Assembly: GCF_030268085.1 (NCBI RefSeq)
Contig: NZ_BSDE01000007.1
Coordinates: 124,001 to 188,000, forward strand
From: Geothrix limicola
Lineage (GTDB): Bacteria; Acidobacteriota; Holophagae; Holophagales; Holophagaceae
Direction: 5' to 3'
DNA length: 64,000 nucleotides
Shown here: one piece after another, positions 44,352-51,400 of the stretch
Position numbering within the stretch: position 1 is the stretch's first letter
Layout: every line of letters begins with the position of its first letter
Notes under the pieces: generated by a model
Seen by the model: the letters and a program-made list of their open reading frames with translations, nothing else
Database searches by the model: none
What the model was told of the DNA's origin: nothing
Translations under genes and position numbers: made by a program

Positions 44352-44831
44352 CTACTTCGCGAGCCTTTCGGAGATTCGCCCGCGCAGCGATTCGGGCACC
44401 AGTTCCGAAAGGTTGCCGCCCATGGTGCCGATCTCCCGGACCAGGCGGCTGCTCACGGCGCTGTACTTCTCCTTGGGCATGAGGAAGACGGTCTCCAGTT
44501 CCGGCGCCAGCTTGCGGTTCATGAGCGCCATCTGGAATTCGTATTCGAAATCGCTGAAGGCGCGCACGCCGCGGACGATGAACTGGGCGCCCTGGGATTT
44601 CGCGAAATCCACGAGCAGCCCGTGGAAGCTGGTGATTTCGATGCCCGGCCGGTCGCCCACGAGCTCGCGGAGCATGGACACGCGCTCGTCCACGCCGAAG
44701 GCGGGGGTCTTGGAGGGGTTGTGCAGAACGGCCACCACCAGGCGGTCCACGAGTTTTTCAGCCCGCTGGATGATGTCCCAGTGACCCAGGGTCACGGGAT
44801 CGAAAGAGCCTGGGTAAATGGCCGTCCGCAC
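44352..44831 (-). CDS. coaD: Phosphopantetheine adenylyltransferase
   Basis: This 159-aa nucleotidyltransferase makes dephospho-CoA from 4'-phosphopantetheine and ATP. It has the YPGSFDPVTLGHWDII HxGH-type motif at the N-terminus and the C-terminal YSAVSSRLVREI (SSxxR) motif. The start is GTG 44831 with a GGAGCTCCT ribosome site. Confidence 0.95.
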   Translation of the reverse strand: MRTAIYPGSFDPVTLGHWDIIQRAEKLVDRLVVAVLHNPSKTPAFGVDERVSMLRELVGDRPGIEITSFHGLLVDFAKSQGAQFIVRGVRAFSDFEYEFQMALMNRKLAPELETVFLMPKEKYSAVSSRLVREIGTMGGNLSELVPESLRGRISERLAK

Positions 44832-44923
44832 AGGAGCTCCAAAAGTCGCCCTAGCCTAACGCATCGGAGCCGTCGCGGTCGTCACAGTGTTCGATCGGGC
44901 CCGGTTGAGAGTACAGTGGTCGC

Positions 44924-45022
44924 ATGAGAACGAAGCAGGAACGGAGTTCCAGTCAGGCGGGGCAGGCCCCGCACGTGGTCCACCGCGTGGTCCACCGTGT
45001 GGTCCGGGGAGGTGCGGCATGA
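44924..45022 (+). CDS. Possible 32-aa upstream peptide coupled to ddl
   Basis: A small ORF, ATG 44924 to TGA 45020-45022, overlaps the ddl ATG as ATGA. It reads MRTKQERSSSQAGQAPHVVH and continues with an imperfect HVVHR repeat encoded by a 12-bp direct repeat (44973-45007). A possible -10 (TACAGT, 44912-44917) ends 6 nt before its ATG, implying leaderless translation. It may be a leader peptide that couples to ddl, or chance. Confidence 0.4.
   Translation: MRTKQERSSSQAGQAPHVVHRVVHRVVRGGAA
44973..45007. repeat. 12-bp tandem repeat (about 2.6 copies)
   Basis: GTGGTCCACCGC, GTGGTCCACCGT, then a partial GTGGTCCGGGG. Each unit holds the palindromic core GTGGTCCAC/GTGGACCAC. It lies just upstream of the ddl ribosome site. 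Confidence 0.75.
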
Positions 45023-46122
45023 GCGGAACCCTGAGCGGAACCTTGAGCGTGGGCCTGCTCTTCGGCGGGGAATCCCCCGAGCACGAAGTCTCCATCGTGA
45101 CGGCGCGGGCCATTTCGGAGCATCTGGATCCGGCGCGCTTCCAGGTGCGGCCCATGGGCATCGCGCGGAACGGCGTGTGGGTGGTGAATGGCGATCCCTT
45201 CGCGCGCCTGGCCGCCGGCGAGCTGCCGACGCGCAGCGAGCATCCCTTCCTCCCCCTGGAACGGGGCGCCGAGACGACGCCGCTGCCGGACCTCTTCTTC
45301 AACGCGCTGCACGGCGCCGGGGGCGAGGACGGGCAGATCCAGGGCTACCTGGAGCTGCTGCACCGGCCCTACACCGGCGCGGGCCTTCTGGCCATGGCCG
45401 CGGGCATGGACAAGTGGATCACCAAGCGCCTCTGGGAGTCCGAGGGGCTGCTCGTGGTGCCCTACGTGGGACTCACACAGGAACGCTGGAAGCGGGAGCA
45501 GGCCGTCTGTCTGGCGGAATGCGCCAAGCTGGGCCTGCCCCTCTTCGTGAAGCCCGCCAACCTGGGCAGCAGCATCGGCGTGGAGAAGGTGAAGCAGGCC
45601 GGGGACCTCGCGGCAGCCCTGGACCGGGCCTTCACTTTCGATCGGCGCGTGCTGGTGGAGCAGGGGTTGGATGTCCGCGAAATCGAGGTGGCGGTCCTGG
45701 GCGGCGACGAACCCCTGGTTTCGAGTCCCGGCGAAGTGATCGTGGCCGACGAGTTCTACACCTTCGAGGACAAGTACCTCCACGGCAAGAGCCGCACCGA
45801 GATCCCCGCCCAGATCCCCGAGGAGCTGGCGGACCTCGTCCGCAAGCTGGCGGCCAAGGCCTTCGCGGCCTCGGATGGTTACGGCATGGCCCGGGTGGAT
45901 TTCTTCCTGGAGCGCCTGACGGGGAGGGTCTTCCTCAACGAGCTCAATTTCATCCCCGGTTTCACCAGCATCTCCATGTATCCCAAGATGATGGCCGCCA
46001 GCGGCGTGCCCTACGCCGAACTGCTGACGCGTCTCATCGATCTGGCCCTGGCCCGGCATGCCCAGATGGCCGCCAAGCAGAAGGGCTTCCAATCCGGCAG
46101 CAACTGGTTCCAGAACGCTTGA
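45019..46122 (+). CDS. ddl: D-alanine--D-alanine ligase
   Basis: This 367-aa ATP-grasp enzyme joins two D-Ala for peptidoglycan. The N-terminal motif is VGLLFGGESPEHEVSI. ATP-grasp elements are LPLFVKPANLGSSIGVEKV, then EQGLDVREIEVAVLG, and the metal-binding RVFLNELNFIPGFTSISMYP. The long form (near 360 aa) is the DdlA type. GGGGAGG selects ATG 45019. Confidence 0.95.
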   Translation: MSGTLSGTLSVGLLFGGESPEHEVSIVTARAISEHLDPARFQVRPMGIARNGVWVVNGDPFARLAAGELPTRSEHPFLPLERGAETTPLPDLFFNALHGAGGEDGQIQGYLELLHRPYTGAGLLAMAAGMDKWITKRLWESEGLLVVPYVGLTQERWKREQAVCLAECAKLGLPLFVKPANLGSSIGVEKVKQAGDLAAALDRAFTFDRRVLVEQGLDVREIEVAVLGGDEPLVSSPGEVIVADEFYTFEDKYLHGKSRTEIPAQIPEELADLVRKLAAKAFAASDGYGMARVDFFLERLTGRVFLNELNFIPGFTSISMYPKMMAASGVPYAELLTRLIDLALARHAQMAAKQKGFQSGSNWFQNA

Positions 46123-46146
46123 ACCTCACGACATTTTTCATCAAGT

Positions 46147-46158
46147 CCGCCTAGGCGG
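46147..46158. promoter_or_regulatory. Perfect 12-bp palindrome
   Basis: CCGCCTAGGCGG lies between ddl and the flagellar-rod-like gene, 18 bp before its ATG. Possible operator. Confidence 0.3.
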
Positions 46159-46175
46159 CTGCCGATAGTTCCCCC

Positions 46176-46493
46176 ATGGACGTTTTCGGCATTGCACTTT
46201 CCGGTCTCAGCGCCTCCAGCGCGGGGCTGGCCATGCAGGCCAACAACGTGGCCAACCAGCAGTCGGACGGATTCAAGGCCAAGCGCGTCGACCTGGTGGC
46301 TGAAGCCTCGGGGGGGGTGCGGGTGTCGGGTGCGTTCGAGGACCCGACGCCCGCCGGCCCCGGCGCGTCGAACGTGGACCTACCCACTGAAACCGTGCAG
46401 GGCATGGGTTTCGAACTGATGTACAAGGCCAACCTCAAGGTCCTCAAAACCGCCGATGAACTGGCGCAGGCGACCATGGATCTGAAGGCCTAG
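46176..46493 (+). CDS. Flagellar basal-body rod-like small protein
   Basis: This 105-aa protein begins IALSGLSASSAGLAMQANNV followed by ANQQSDGFKAKR, the N-terminal signature of flagellar rod/hook proteins (NNxAN). It ends VDLPTETVQGMGFELMYKAN then LKVLKTADELAQATMDLKA, the matching C-terminal helix. FlgB/FlgC are about 130-150 aa, so the central domain is minimal. No other flagellar gene is nearby. It could be an orphan rod protein or a repurposed helical filament unit. Confidence 0.72.
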   Translation: MDVFGIALSGLSASSAGLAMQANNVANQQSDGFKAKRVDLVAEASGGVRVSGAFEDPTPAGPGASNVDLPTETVQGMGFELMYKANLKVLKTADELAQATMDLKA

Positions 46494-46565
46494 GGAGCGC
46501 ATGGCCGCCCCGGTCCGCTGCCAATAGCAGGAGGACGCCGGACGGTTTCCTCGTAGACTGTTTCC

Positions 46566-47777
46566 ATGCACTCACGCACCTGGCTCTCGGTCCTGTCGCT
46601 CCCCCTCGTGGCTGCCTTCACCATGCCGGTGATGCAGCAGGGCAACGCGCCCAAGCCCCAGTCCAAGGCGGGCGCCAAGGCTGTGCCCCAGGATCCCCTG
46701 GCGGGCCTGTCCGACATCCAGGACGTGCTGTCGCTCGTGCAGCAGAATTACGTGGACCCCCCCGACATGGACAAGGTGGTGTCGGGCGGCGTGCAGGCCG
46801 TGCTGGAGCGTTCGCACCCCCTCAACGCCTACCTGAGCGCCGAAGATCTCCGCCTGCCGGATCCGGGCCCCGCCGAAGCGGGGATGATCATCGTGAAACG
46901 GGGCATCTACGCCACGGTGGCCGCGGTGACACCGGGCGGGCCCGCAACCAAGGCGGGCATCCAGGCCGGTGATGTGATCCGCAAGGTGGACGGAGATTCC
47001 GTCGGCCGGCTCAGCGCCTGGGCCCTGGAGCGCAAGCTGCGCGGGCCCGATGGGTCGTCACTCGACCTCTACCGCTACAACGCCACGGGAGACCTCACCA
47101 AGACCACCGTGCAGCGCCAGCGCCTCACGCCAGGCGCGGTGGCCGTCAAGCACGGCCAGGGCGCGCTGATGGTTTCGCTGCCGGACCTGGATGCGGGGCG
47201 GGCCGAAGAGGTGAAGAAGGCGCTCGCGGCCGTGGATCACGGGGAGACCCTCGTGCTGGACCTGCGGCAATGCCAGAGGGGCGCCATGACTGAAGCTGCC
47301 GCCCTGGCCGGGGCTCTGGGCGCGAAAGGCGCCTTCGCCACCCTGCAGGAGGCGGGCAAGCCGGATCGCGAGATTCCGGTGTCGGGCCAGGGAACGCCTT
47401 TCGCGCACCTGGCGCTGTTGGTGGGACGTGCCACCCTGGGCGCGCCGGAAGTCCTGGCCTCCTGCCTCAAGAAGGGCGGCGCGAAGGTCCTGGGTGAGCG
47501 GACTCCGGGCCTGGGTGTCGAGCGCACGCGCTTCCTCCTGAAGCAGGGCGGGGCCGTGGAGCTGGTCTCCAAGCGCTGGGTGGGGCTCGGGGGCGAGAAG
47601 CTCGATCGCCAGGGAATCGTTCCCGATCAGGTGCTTCGCATGGCGGACACCGAAGATGCGCTGGCCCGAGTAATGACGGCCCTGGCGACTCCCGCCGTCA
47701 AGGCTGAGTCCCAGGCCTCGCATGGCATTCCCGTTCCCAAACTGGAAGTCCCGCCGCCGGTCAAGAAGCCCGACTGA
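46566..47777 (+). CDS. S41 (CtpA-like) protease homologue, catalytically degenerate
   Basis: This 403-aa exported protein has a CtpA-type layout: a helical N-terminus (IQDVLSLVQQNYVDPPDMDK), PDZ (about 105-175, with IQAGDVIRKVDGDSV) and an S41 core. The catalytic serine motif is GRATLGAPEVLAS, with Pro294 where active enzymes have Ser. The lysine motif reads ERTPGLGVE, with Leu316 where Lys is needed. It is therefore probably a non-proteolytic scaffold. It overlaps the YibQ-type gene by one base, the conserved CtpA-YibQ neighbourhood. Confidence 0.82.
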   Translation: MHSRTWLSVLSLPLVAAFTMPVMQQGNAPKPQSKAGAKAVPQDPLAGLSDIQDVLSLVQQNYVDPPDMDKVVSGGVQAVLERSHPLNAYLSAEDLRLPDPGPAEAGMIIVKRGIYATVAAVTPGGPATKAGIQAGDVIRKVDGDSVGRLSAWALERKLRGPDGSSLDLYRYNATGDLTKTTVQRQRLTPGAVAVKHGQGALMVSLPDLDAGRAEEVKKALAAVDHGETLVLDLRQCQRGAMTEAAALAGALGAKGAFATLQEAGKPDREIPVSGQGTPFAHLALLVGRATLGAPEVLASCLKKGGAKVLGERTPGLGVERTRFLLKQGGAVELVSKRWVGLGGEKLDRQGIVPDQVLRMADTEDALARVMTALATPAVKAESQASHGIPVPKLEVPPPVKKPD

Positions 47778-48691
47778 TGGCAGGAAGCAAAAAGAAACGC
47801 ACCTCCACCCTGGCCCTGGTGGGCTGGGCCGTGCTCATGCTGGCCCTGGGCCTGGGCGCCGGGCTGGTGCTGGGCCAGCAGGGCTGCGGCAAGCGCGGCA
47901 CCCCCGAAAAGCACGAGGCGCCCAAACCCGAACCCAGGAAGCCCGAGAAAAAAGGGACTGAGCCCAAGGCTAAGCCTCCGGCTGAGGCGGCCAAGCCCCA
48001 GAGTCCCGAGCCGGAACACCCACTGCCGCGCTTCGCCCTCGTCATCGACGACCTCGGCTACATGCAGCCGGAGCTGGTGACGCGGCTCTGCAGCCTGCCC
48101 GTGGCCTTCAGCGTGGCCGTGCTGCCCTACCAGGAGCACACGCGTGAAAGCGCGGAGATCGCGCATCGCCTGGGCAAGGAGGTGATGCTGCACCTGCCCA
48201 TGGAACCTATCGGCTACCCGGCGCCGGGCCGCGATCCGGGGCCCAACGCCATCCTCTTCAACCTTCCTGAACCCGAGGTCCGTCGCCGCGTGCGGATGGC
48301 GCTGGATGAGATTCCATTCCGCGCGGGCGTGAACAACCACATGGGCAGCCGCATCACGCCGGACCGCACGCGCATGGGCTGGGTGCTGCAGGAGATCAAG
48401 GCGCGCAAATACTTCTTCGTGGACAGCCGCACGGAGAAGGACAGCGTGGCTTACGACGTGGCCGAGGAACTGCACGTGCCCTCAGTCCAGCGGCGCGTCT
48501 TCCTGGACGACGACAAAGCCTTCCCCGAGATGGAAAAGCAGTGGGAGCGGGCTCTCAAGCTGGCGGAGAAGGAGGGCTCGGTGCTCATCATCGGCCACAT
48601 CTACCCCGAGACCGTGGAGGCCCTGGAAAAGCTGGTGCCCCGCACGAAGGGCCAGGTGCGCTTCGTGACCGCAGGGCAGCTGGTGAAATGA
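47777..48691 (+). CDS. Divergent polysaccharide deacetylase (YibQ/DUF610)
   Basis: This 304-aa protein has an N-terminal membrane anchor (TLALVGWAVLMLALGLGAGL) and a Pro/Lys-rich periplasmic linker. The deacetylase fold starts at RFALVIDDLGYMQPELVTRL, with VMLHLPMEP, NNHMGSRITPDRTRM and FFVDSRT motifs, all typical of YibQ. It acts in the envelope, probably on peptidoglycan-related material. It overlaps its neighbours at both ends. Confidence 0.9.
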   Translation: MAGSKKKRTSTLALVGWAVLMLALGLGAGLVLGQQGCGKRGTPEKHEAPKPEPRKPEKKGTEPKAKPPAEAAKPQSPEPEHPLPRFALVIDDLGYMQPELVTRLCSLPVAFSVAVLPYQEHTRESAEIAHRLGKEVMLHLPMEPIGYPAPGRDPGPNAILFNLPEPEVRRRVRMALDEIPFRAGVNNHMGSRITPDRTRMGWVLQEIKARKYFFVDSRTEKDSVAYDVAEELHVPSVQRRVFLDDDKAFPEMEKQWERALKLAEKEGSVLIIGHIYPETVEALEKLVPRTKGQVRFVTAGQLVK

Positions 48692-49485
48692 GGGCCCTCG
48701 CGCTGCTCGTCTGTGCGGTGATGGGCCAGGTCCACGCCCGGGCTCAGGACTGGACCGAAGCCGAAGTTGCGCGCGCCTTCGCGCCCAACGACTACGTGTT
48801 GTTGTGGGACCGCGGCGATCGCGTGACGCGATGGAGCCGCCATCTGAAGGCCACGGAGGCCTTCCAGCCGTGCTCAACCTTCAAGCTGCCCCACGCCCTG
48901 ATCGCCCTCGAAGCGGGTGTCATCACGCTGCAAGAGAACCGGCGGCACTGCGATCCTCGCGAATGCCACGCCGACCATGGCGAGATCGACCTGGCGGGCG
49001 CCATCCGCGAATCCTGCCTGAGCTACTTCCGTCAGACGGCGCGGGCCCTCGGCCCCGACCGCATGGCCGCAGGATTGGCCAGGCTCGGATACCCCGCCAC
49101 AGGGCCGCTTCAGCCCATCGACGGTTTCTGGATCACGGGCGAGATGAAGGTCACGGCCGAGCAGCAGCTTCGCTGGATCCGACGCTTCTACACCGAGGCG
49201 TTGCCCGTGAAACCCGAATACCTGGAGGCCGTGAGGGCCGCATCCCTGAAGCCCTCGAAGGGGGACTACGTCCTCCAGGGCAAGACGGGAAGCTCGGGCC
49301 ACGGAGACGGCTGGTTCATCGGGCAGGTGACCCAGTACGGCGTTCCAGCCTGGGTGGTGATCCTGCTCAAGGGGGACCACGCGACGGGCATGGAGGGCGA
49401 ACGTCGCCTGAAGGAATTCCTGTTACCGAAATCTCCGCTAGGATCAAAGTCCGGCGATGGTGTCCGCCCCAAAACCGCTCCTTGA
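48688..49485 (+). CDS. Class D (OXA-type) beta-lactamase family protein
   Basis: This 265-aa protein has a signal peptide (residues 1-19). The class D motifs are in order: S63-T-F-K66 (nucleophile and the lysine carboxylated in OXA enzymes), S109-C-L111 at the SxV position, F147-W148, and K199-T-G at KTGSSGHGDG. The sequence DGFWITGEMKVTAEQQ aligns with the OXA omega region. It may hydrolyse beta-lactams or act as a penicillin-recognising enzyme of wall metabolism. ATG 48688 overlaps the YibQ stop. Its last 11 codons contain the fluoride riboswitch of the next gene. Confidence 0.88.
   Translation: MRALALLVCAVMGQVHARAQDWTEAEVARAFAPNDYVLLWDRGDRVTRWSRHLKATEAFQPCSTFKLPHALIALEAGVITLQENRRHCDPRECHADHGEIDLAGAIRESCLSYFRQTARALGPDRMAAGLARLGYPATGPLQPIDGFWITGEMKVTAEQQLRWIRRFYTEALPVKPEYLEAVRAASLKPSKGDYVLQGKTGSSGHGDGWFIGQVTQYGVPAWVVILLKGDHATGMEGERRLKEFLLPKSPLGSKSGDGVRPKTAP
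49439..49444 (+). promoter_or_regulatory. Possible -10 element for the riboswitch transcript
   Basis: TAGGAT lies 8-9 bp before the aptamer, inside the beta-lactamase frame. The -35 is weak (TTCCTG, 16-bp spacer), so this is only a suggestion. Confidence 0.3.
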
Positions 49486-49519
49486 GCTGATGGCGCCTGC
49501 GCGAAGGGAGGGCGTAGGC
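49452..49519 (+). ncRNA. Fluoride (crcB-type) riboswitch with translational expression platform
   Basis: Aptamer: P1 GGCG (49453-49456)/CGCC (49465-49468). The P1 loop strand GGTGTC (49459-49464) pairs with GGCGCC (49492-49497) as the pseudoknot, six of six pairs counting G-U. P3 is GCTC (49477-49480)/GAGC (49484-49487), followed by the conserved TGATG. This matches the known fluoride aptamer in layout and conserved bases. Downstream, GCCTGCGC (49495-49502) can pair with GCGTAGGC (49512-49519), placing the AGGGAGG ribosome site in the loop. Since 49495-49497 are shared with the pseudoknot, ligand binding would open the site. The aptamer's first part lies within the beta-lactamase coding sequence. 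Confidence 0.88.
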
Positions 49520-50743
49520 ATGTTCGATTCGAGACAGCAGGTGGCGAGAACGTTCTGGGACATCGCCGCGGGTTCGGTGGTGGGCCTGATGTCGGGCGCC
49601 GCTTCGGCAGGCTTCATCTTCCTTCTCGGGCGCGCGATCCACCTTCGCGAGCAGCATCTCTGGCTGCTGGGCTGCCTGCCCCTGTTCGGCCTGGCCTCCG
49701 CCTGGCTCTACCACCGCTACGGCAAGGGGGCGGAGGGTGGCGGTGGCCTGATCATGGACGAGGTGCTCGAATTCAAGGGCCGCGTGCCGTCGCGCATGGC
49801 GCCCCTGGTGCTCATCGGCACGCTCCTTTCGCATCTGGGCGGAGCCTCCGTCGGCCGCGAAGGCACCGCCGTCCAGATGGGCGCCTCCCTGGCCCGCAGC
49901 TTCGGGAAGCTGCCCTGGGCCTGGTTGCGCCTGACCCAGTCGCGCCAGCGCCTGCTCCTCATGGCCGGCGTGTCGGCGGGCTTCGGATCGCTGTTCGGCA
50001 CACCCGCGGCGGGTGCGGTGTTCGGCATGGAGGTCATCGCCATCGGCAAGATCCACTACGAGGGCCTCGTGATCTGCGGGGTGGCGAGCTTCGTGGGGGA
50101 CTGGGCCTGCCGCGGTCTCGGCGCCCATCACGACCTCTATCCGGCCCTGTCCCTGCCCCTCACGCCCAGTCTGGGGCTGAAGCTCGCGCTCTTCGCGCTG
50201 CCGGTGGCCCTGGTGGCGGGCAGCTTCTCCGAGCTGTCGCACGGCCTGGCACGGTGGACGCGGGCCCGCTGGCCCGCCTGGTGGCTCCGCCCCCTGATCG
50301 GCGGCCTGGCCTTCATCGCGCTGACGGCCCTGTTTCGCAGCACGGATTACCTCAACCTGGGCACCGTGTGGCTGCCGCGCGTGTACCAGGGCGCTGGCGT
50401 GCCCGTCTGGGCCTTCGCGGCCAAGGTGGGCTTCACCGTGCTGTGCCTGGGCTTCGGCTTCAAGGGCGGGGAGGTGACGCCCCTGTTCGTCATCGGCTCC
50501 CTGCTGGGCGTGGCCCTGGCGCCCGTGTTCGGCCTGCCGCCGACCTTCCTGGCCACCATCGGCTTCATCGCGATGTTCGCCGCCGCGAGCAACACGCCCC
50601 TCGCCTCGACGCTCATGGGCATCGAGCTCTTTGGCGGCGCCTTCCTCGCACCCCTGGCCGTCACGAGCGCCCTGGCCTACGTGCTGGTGGGCCACCGCGG
50701 CATCTACGGCGGCCATCGCGTGGAAACGCCCAAACAGGCCTAG
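49520..50743 (+). CDS. CLC-family anion transporter, probable fluoride/proton antiporter
   Basis: This 407-aa membrane protein has the CLC signature GGASVGREGTAVQMGASL, with gating Glu114 in GREGT, and the later GFKGGEVTPLFVIGSLLG. GREGT (rather than GREGP) and a GGGGLIMDEV stretch in place of the chloride-type GSGIPE filter are traits I associate with fluoride-specific CLC-F proteins. The fluoride riboswitch directly upstream supports fluoride export strongly. ATG 49520 is the true start, because the longer frame would run through the aptamer. Confidence 0.88.
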   Translation: MFDSRQQVARTFWDIAAGSVVGLMSGAASAGFIFLLGRAIHLREQHLWLLGCLPLFGLASAWLYHRYGKGAEGGGGLIMDEVLEFKGRVPSRMAPLVLIGTLLSHLGGASVGREGTAVQMGASLARSFGKLPWAWLRLTQSRQRLLLMAGVSAGFGSLFGTPAAGAVFGMEVIAIGKIHYEGLVICGVASFVGDWACRGLGAHHDLYPALSLPLTPSLGLKLALFALPVALVAGSFSELSHGLARWTRARWPAWWLRPLIGGLAFIALTALFRSTDYLNLGTVWLPRVYQGAGVPVWAFAAKVGFTVLCLGFGFKGGEVTPLFVIGSLLGVALAPVFGLPPTFLATIGFIAMFAAASNTPLASTLMGIELFGGAFLAPLAVTSALAYVLVGHRGIYGGHRVETPKQA

Positions 50744-50750
50744 CAGGGCC

Positions 50751-51191
50751 TCAGGCGTGGGGTTCGCGGACCTTCCGGGCCTTGACGAGCACAAGGGTGG
50801 ATCCCTCGGGCGTACGCTCCATGATGACTTCGTCCATCACCTGGCGCATGAAGAACACGCCGCGGCCACCGGGCTTGAGCAGGTTCTCGGGGAGGTTCGG
50901 ATCGGGCAGGGCCTCCAGATCCACGCCGGGGCCACGGTCTTCGATGCGGATCTCGAAGCGGTCCACCCGGGGCGTGAAGGTCACCTTCACGGGCTTGTCC
51001 TTCTGCAGCTTGTTGCCATGGCGCATGGCATTGGCGATGCCTTCCTGGATGGCCAGCCACAAGCGCTCGCCGTCTTCCTGCGTGAAGCTGAGGTGCTTGA
51101 GGAACTCGGCCCCCACCACCTGGATCAGGTCGATGAAGCGCAGGTCCGTGTTGCACGTGAGGACGACGGGCAGAAGCGCGGGGTGGGCCAT
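50751..51191 (-). CDS. RsbW-like anti-sigma / serine kinase ATPase
   Basis: This 146-aa HATPase_c protein of the anti-sigma regulatory factor class has the N-box LAIQEGIANAMRHGN, G1 IEDRGPGVDLEAL and G2 GGRGVFFMRQVMDEV. Such proteins bind a sigma factor or an anti-anti-sigma (STAS) partner, which is not adjacent. The start is set at ATG 51191; upstream frame support is poor. Confidence 0.85.
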   Translation of the reverse strand: MAHPALLPVVLTCNTDLRFIDLIQVVGAEFLKHLSFTQEDGERLWLAIQEGIANAMRHGNKLQKDKPVKVTFTPRVDRFEIRIEDRGPGVDLEALPDPNLPENLLKPGGRGVFFMRQVMDEVIMERTPEGSTLVLVKARKVREPHA

Positions 51192-51229
51192 GGATGAAGA
51201 ATCCCTTCCAGAGATCAAAAGAACCAAGC

Positions 51230-51242
51230 CCAAGGTACTTGG
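51230..51242. promoter_or_regulatory. Inverted repeat upstream of the anti-sigma gene
   Basis: CCAAG-GTA-CTTGG, about 40 bp upstream of the leftward gene. Possible operator. Confidence 0.3.
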
Positions 51243-51311
51243 AATCCACCCCTTCGGGCCAGTGGTTTTGCCGCGGAGACGGCGTTGTGGGGGCCGGAGG
51301 TTGCGTGGCGT

Positions 51312-51360
51312 GGATCACAATTAAGAATACTTTGTCCTAAATATAGAAATTTATGGAACA
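51312..51360. promoter_or_regulatory. AT-rich promoter region of norZ
   Basis: This stretch (from GATCACAATTAAGAATAC to AAATATAGAAATTTATGG) is far more AT-rich than its surroundings and must hold the norZ promoter. I could not fix -35/-10 elements or a NorR, NsrR or DNR site with confidence. Confidence 0.45.
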
Positions 51361-51400
51361 CTGCTTTTTGGCGAGGAAATCCGCCCTGAAGGAGGTTTCG

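Noticed and set aside
44973-45007. CRISPR-like or site-specific repeat array
   Set aside because: Only about 2.6 adjacent 12-bp units with no spacers; it is a short tandem repeat within a small ORF.
46554-46566. Leaderless promoter for the S41-like gene (TAGACT 6 nt before ATG)
   Set aside because: No acceptable -35 at 16-18 bp, so the support is too weak to annotate.
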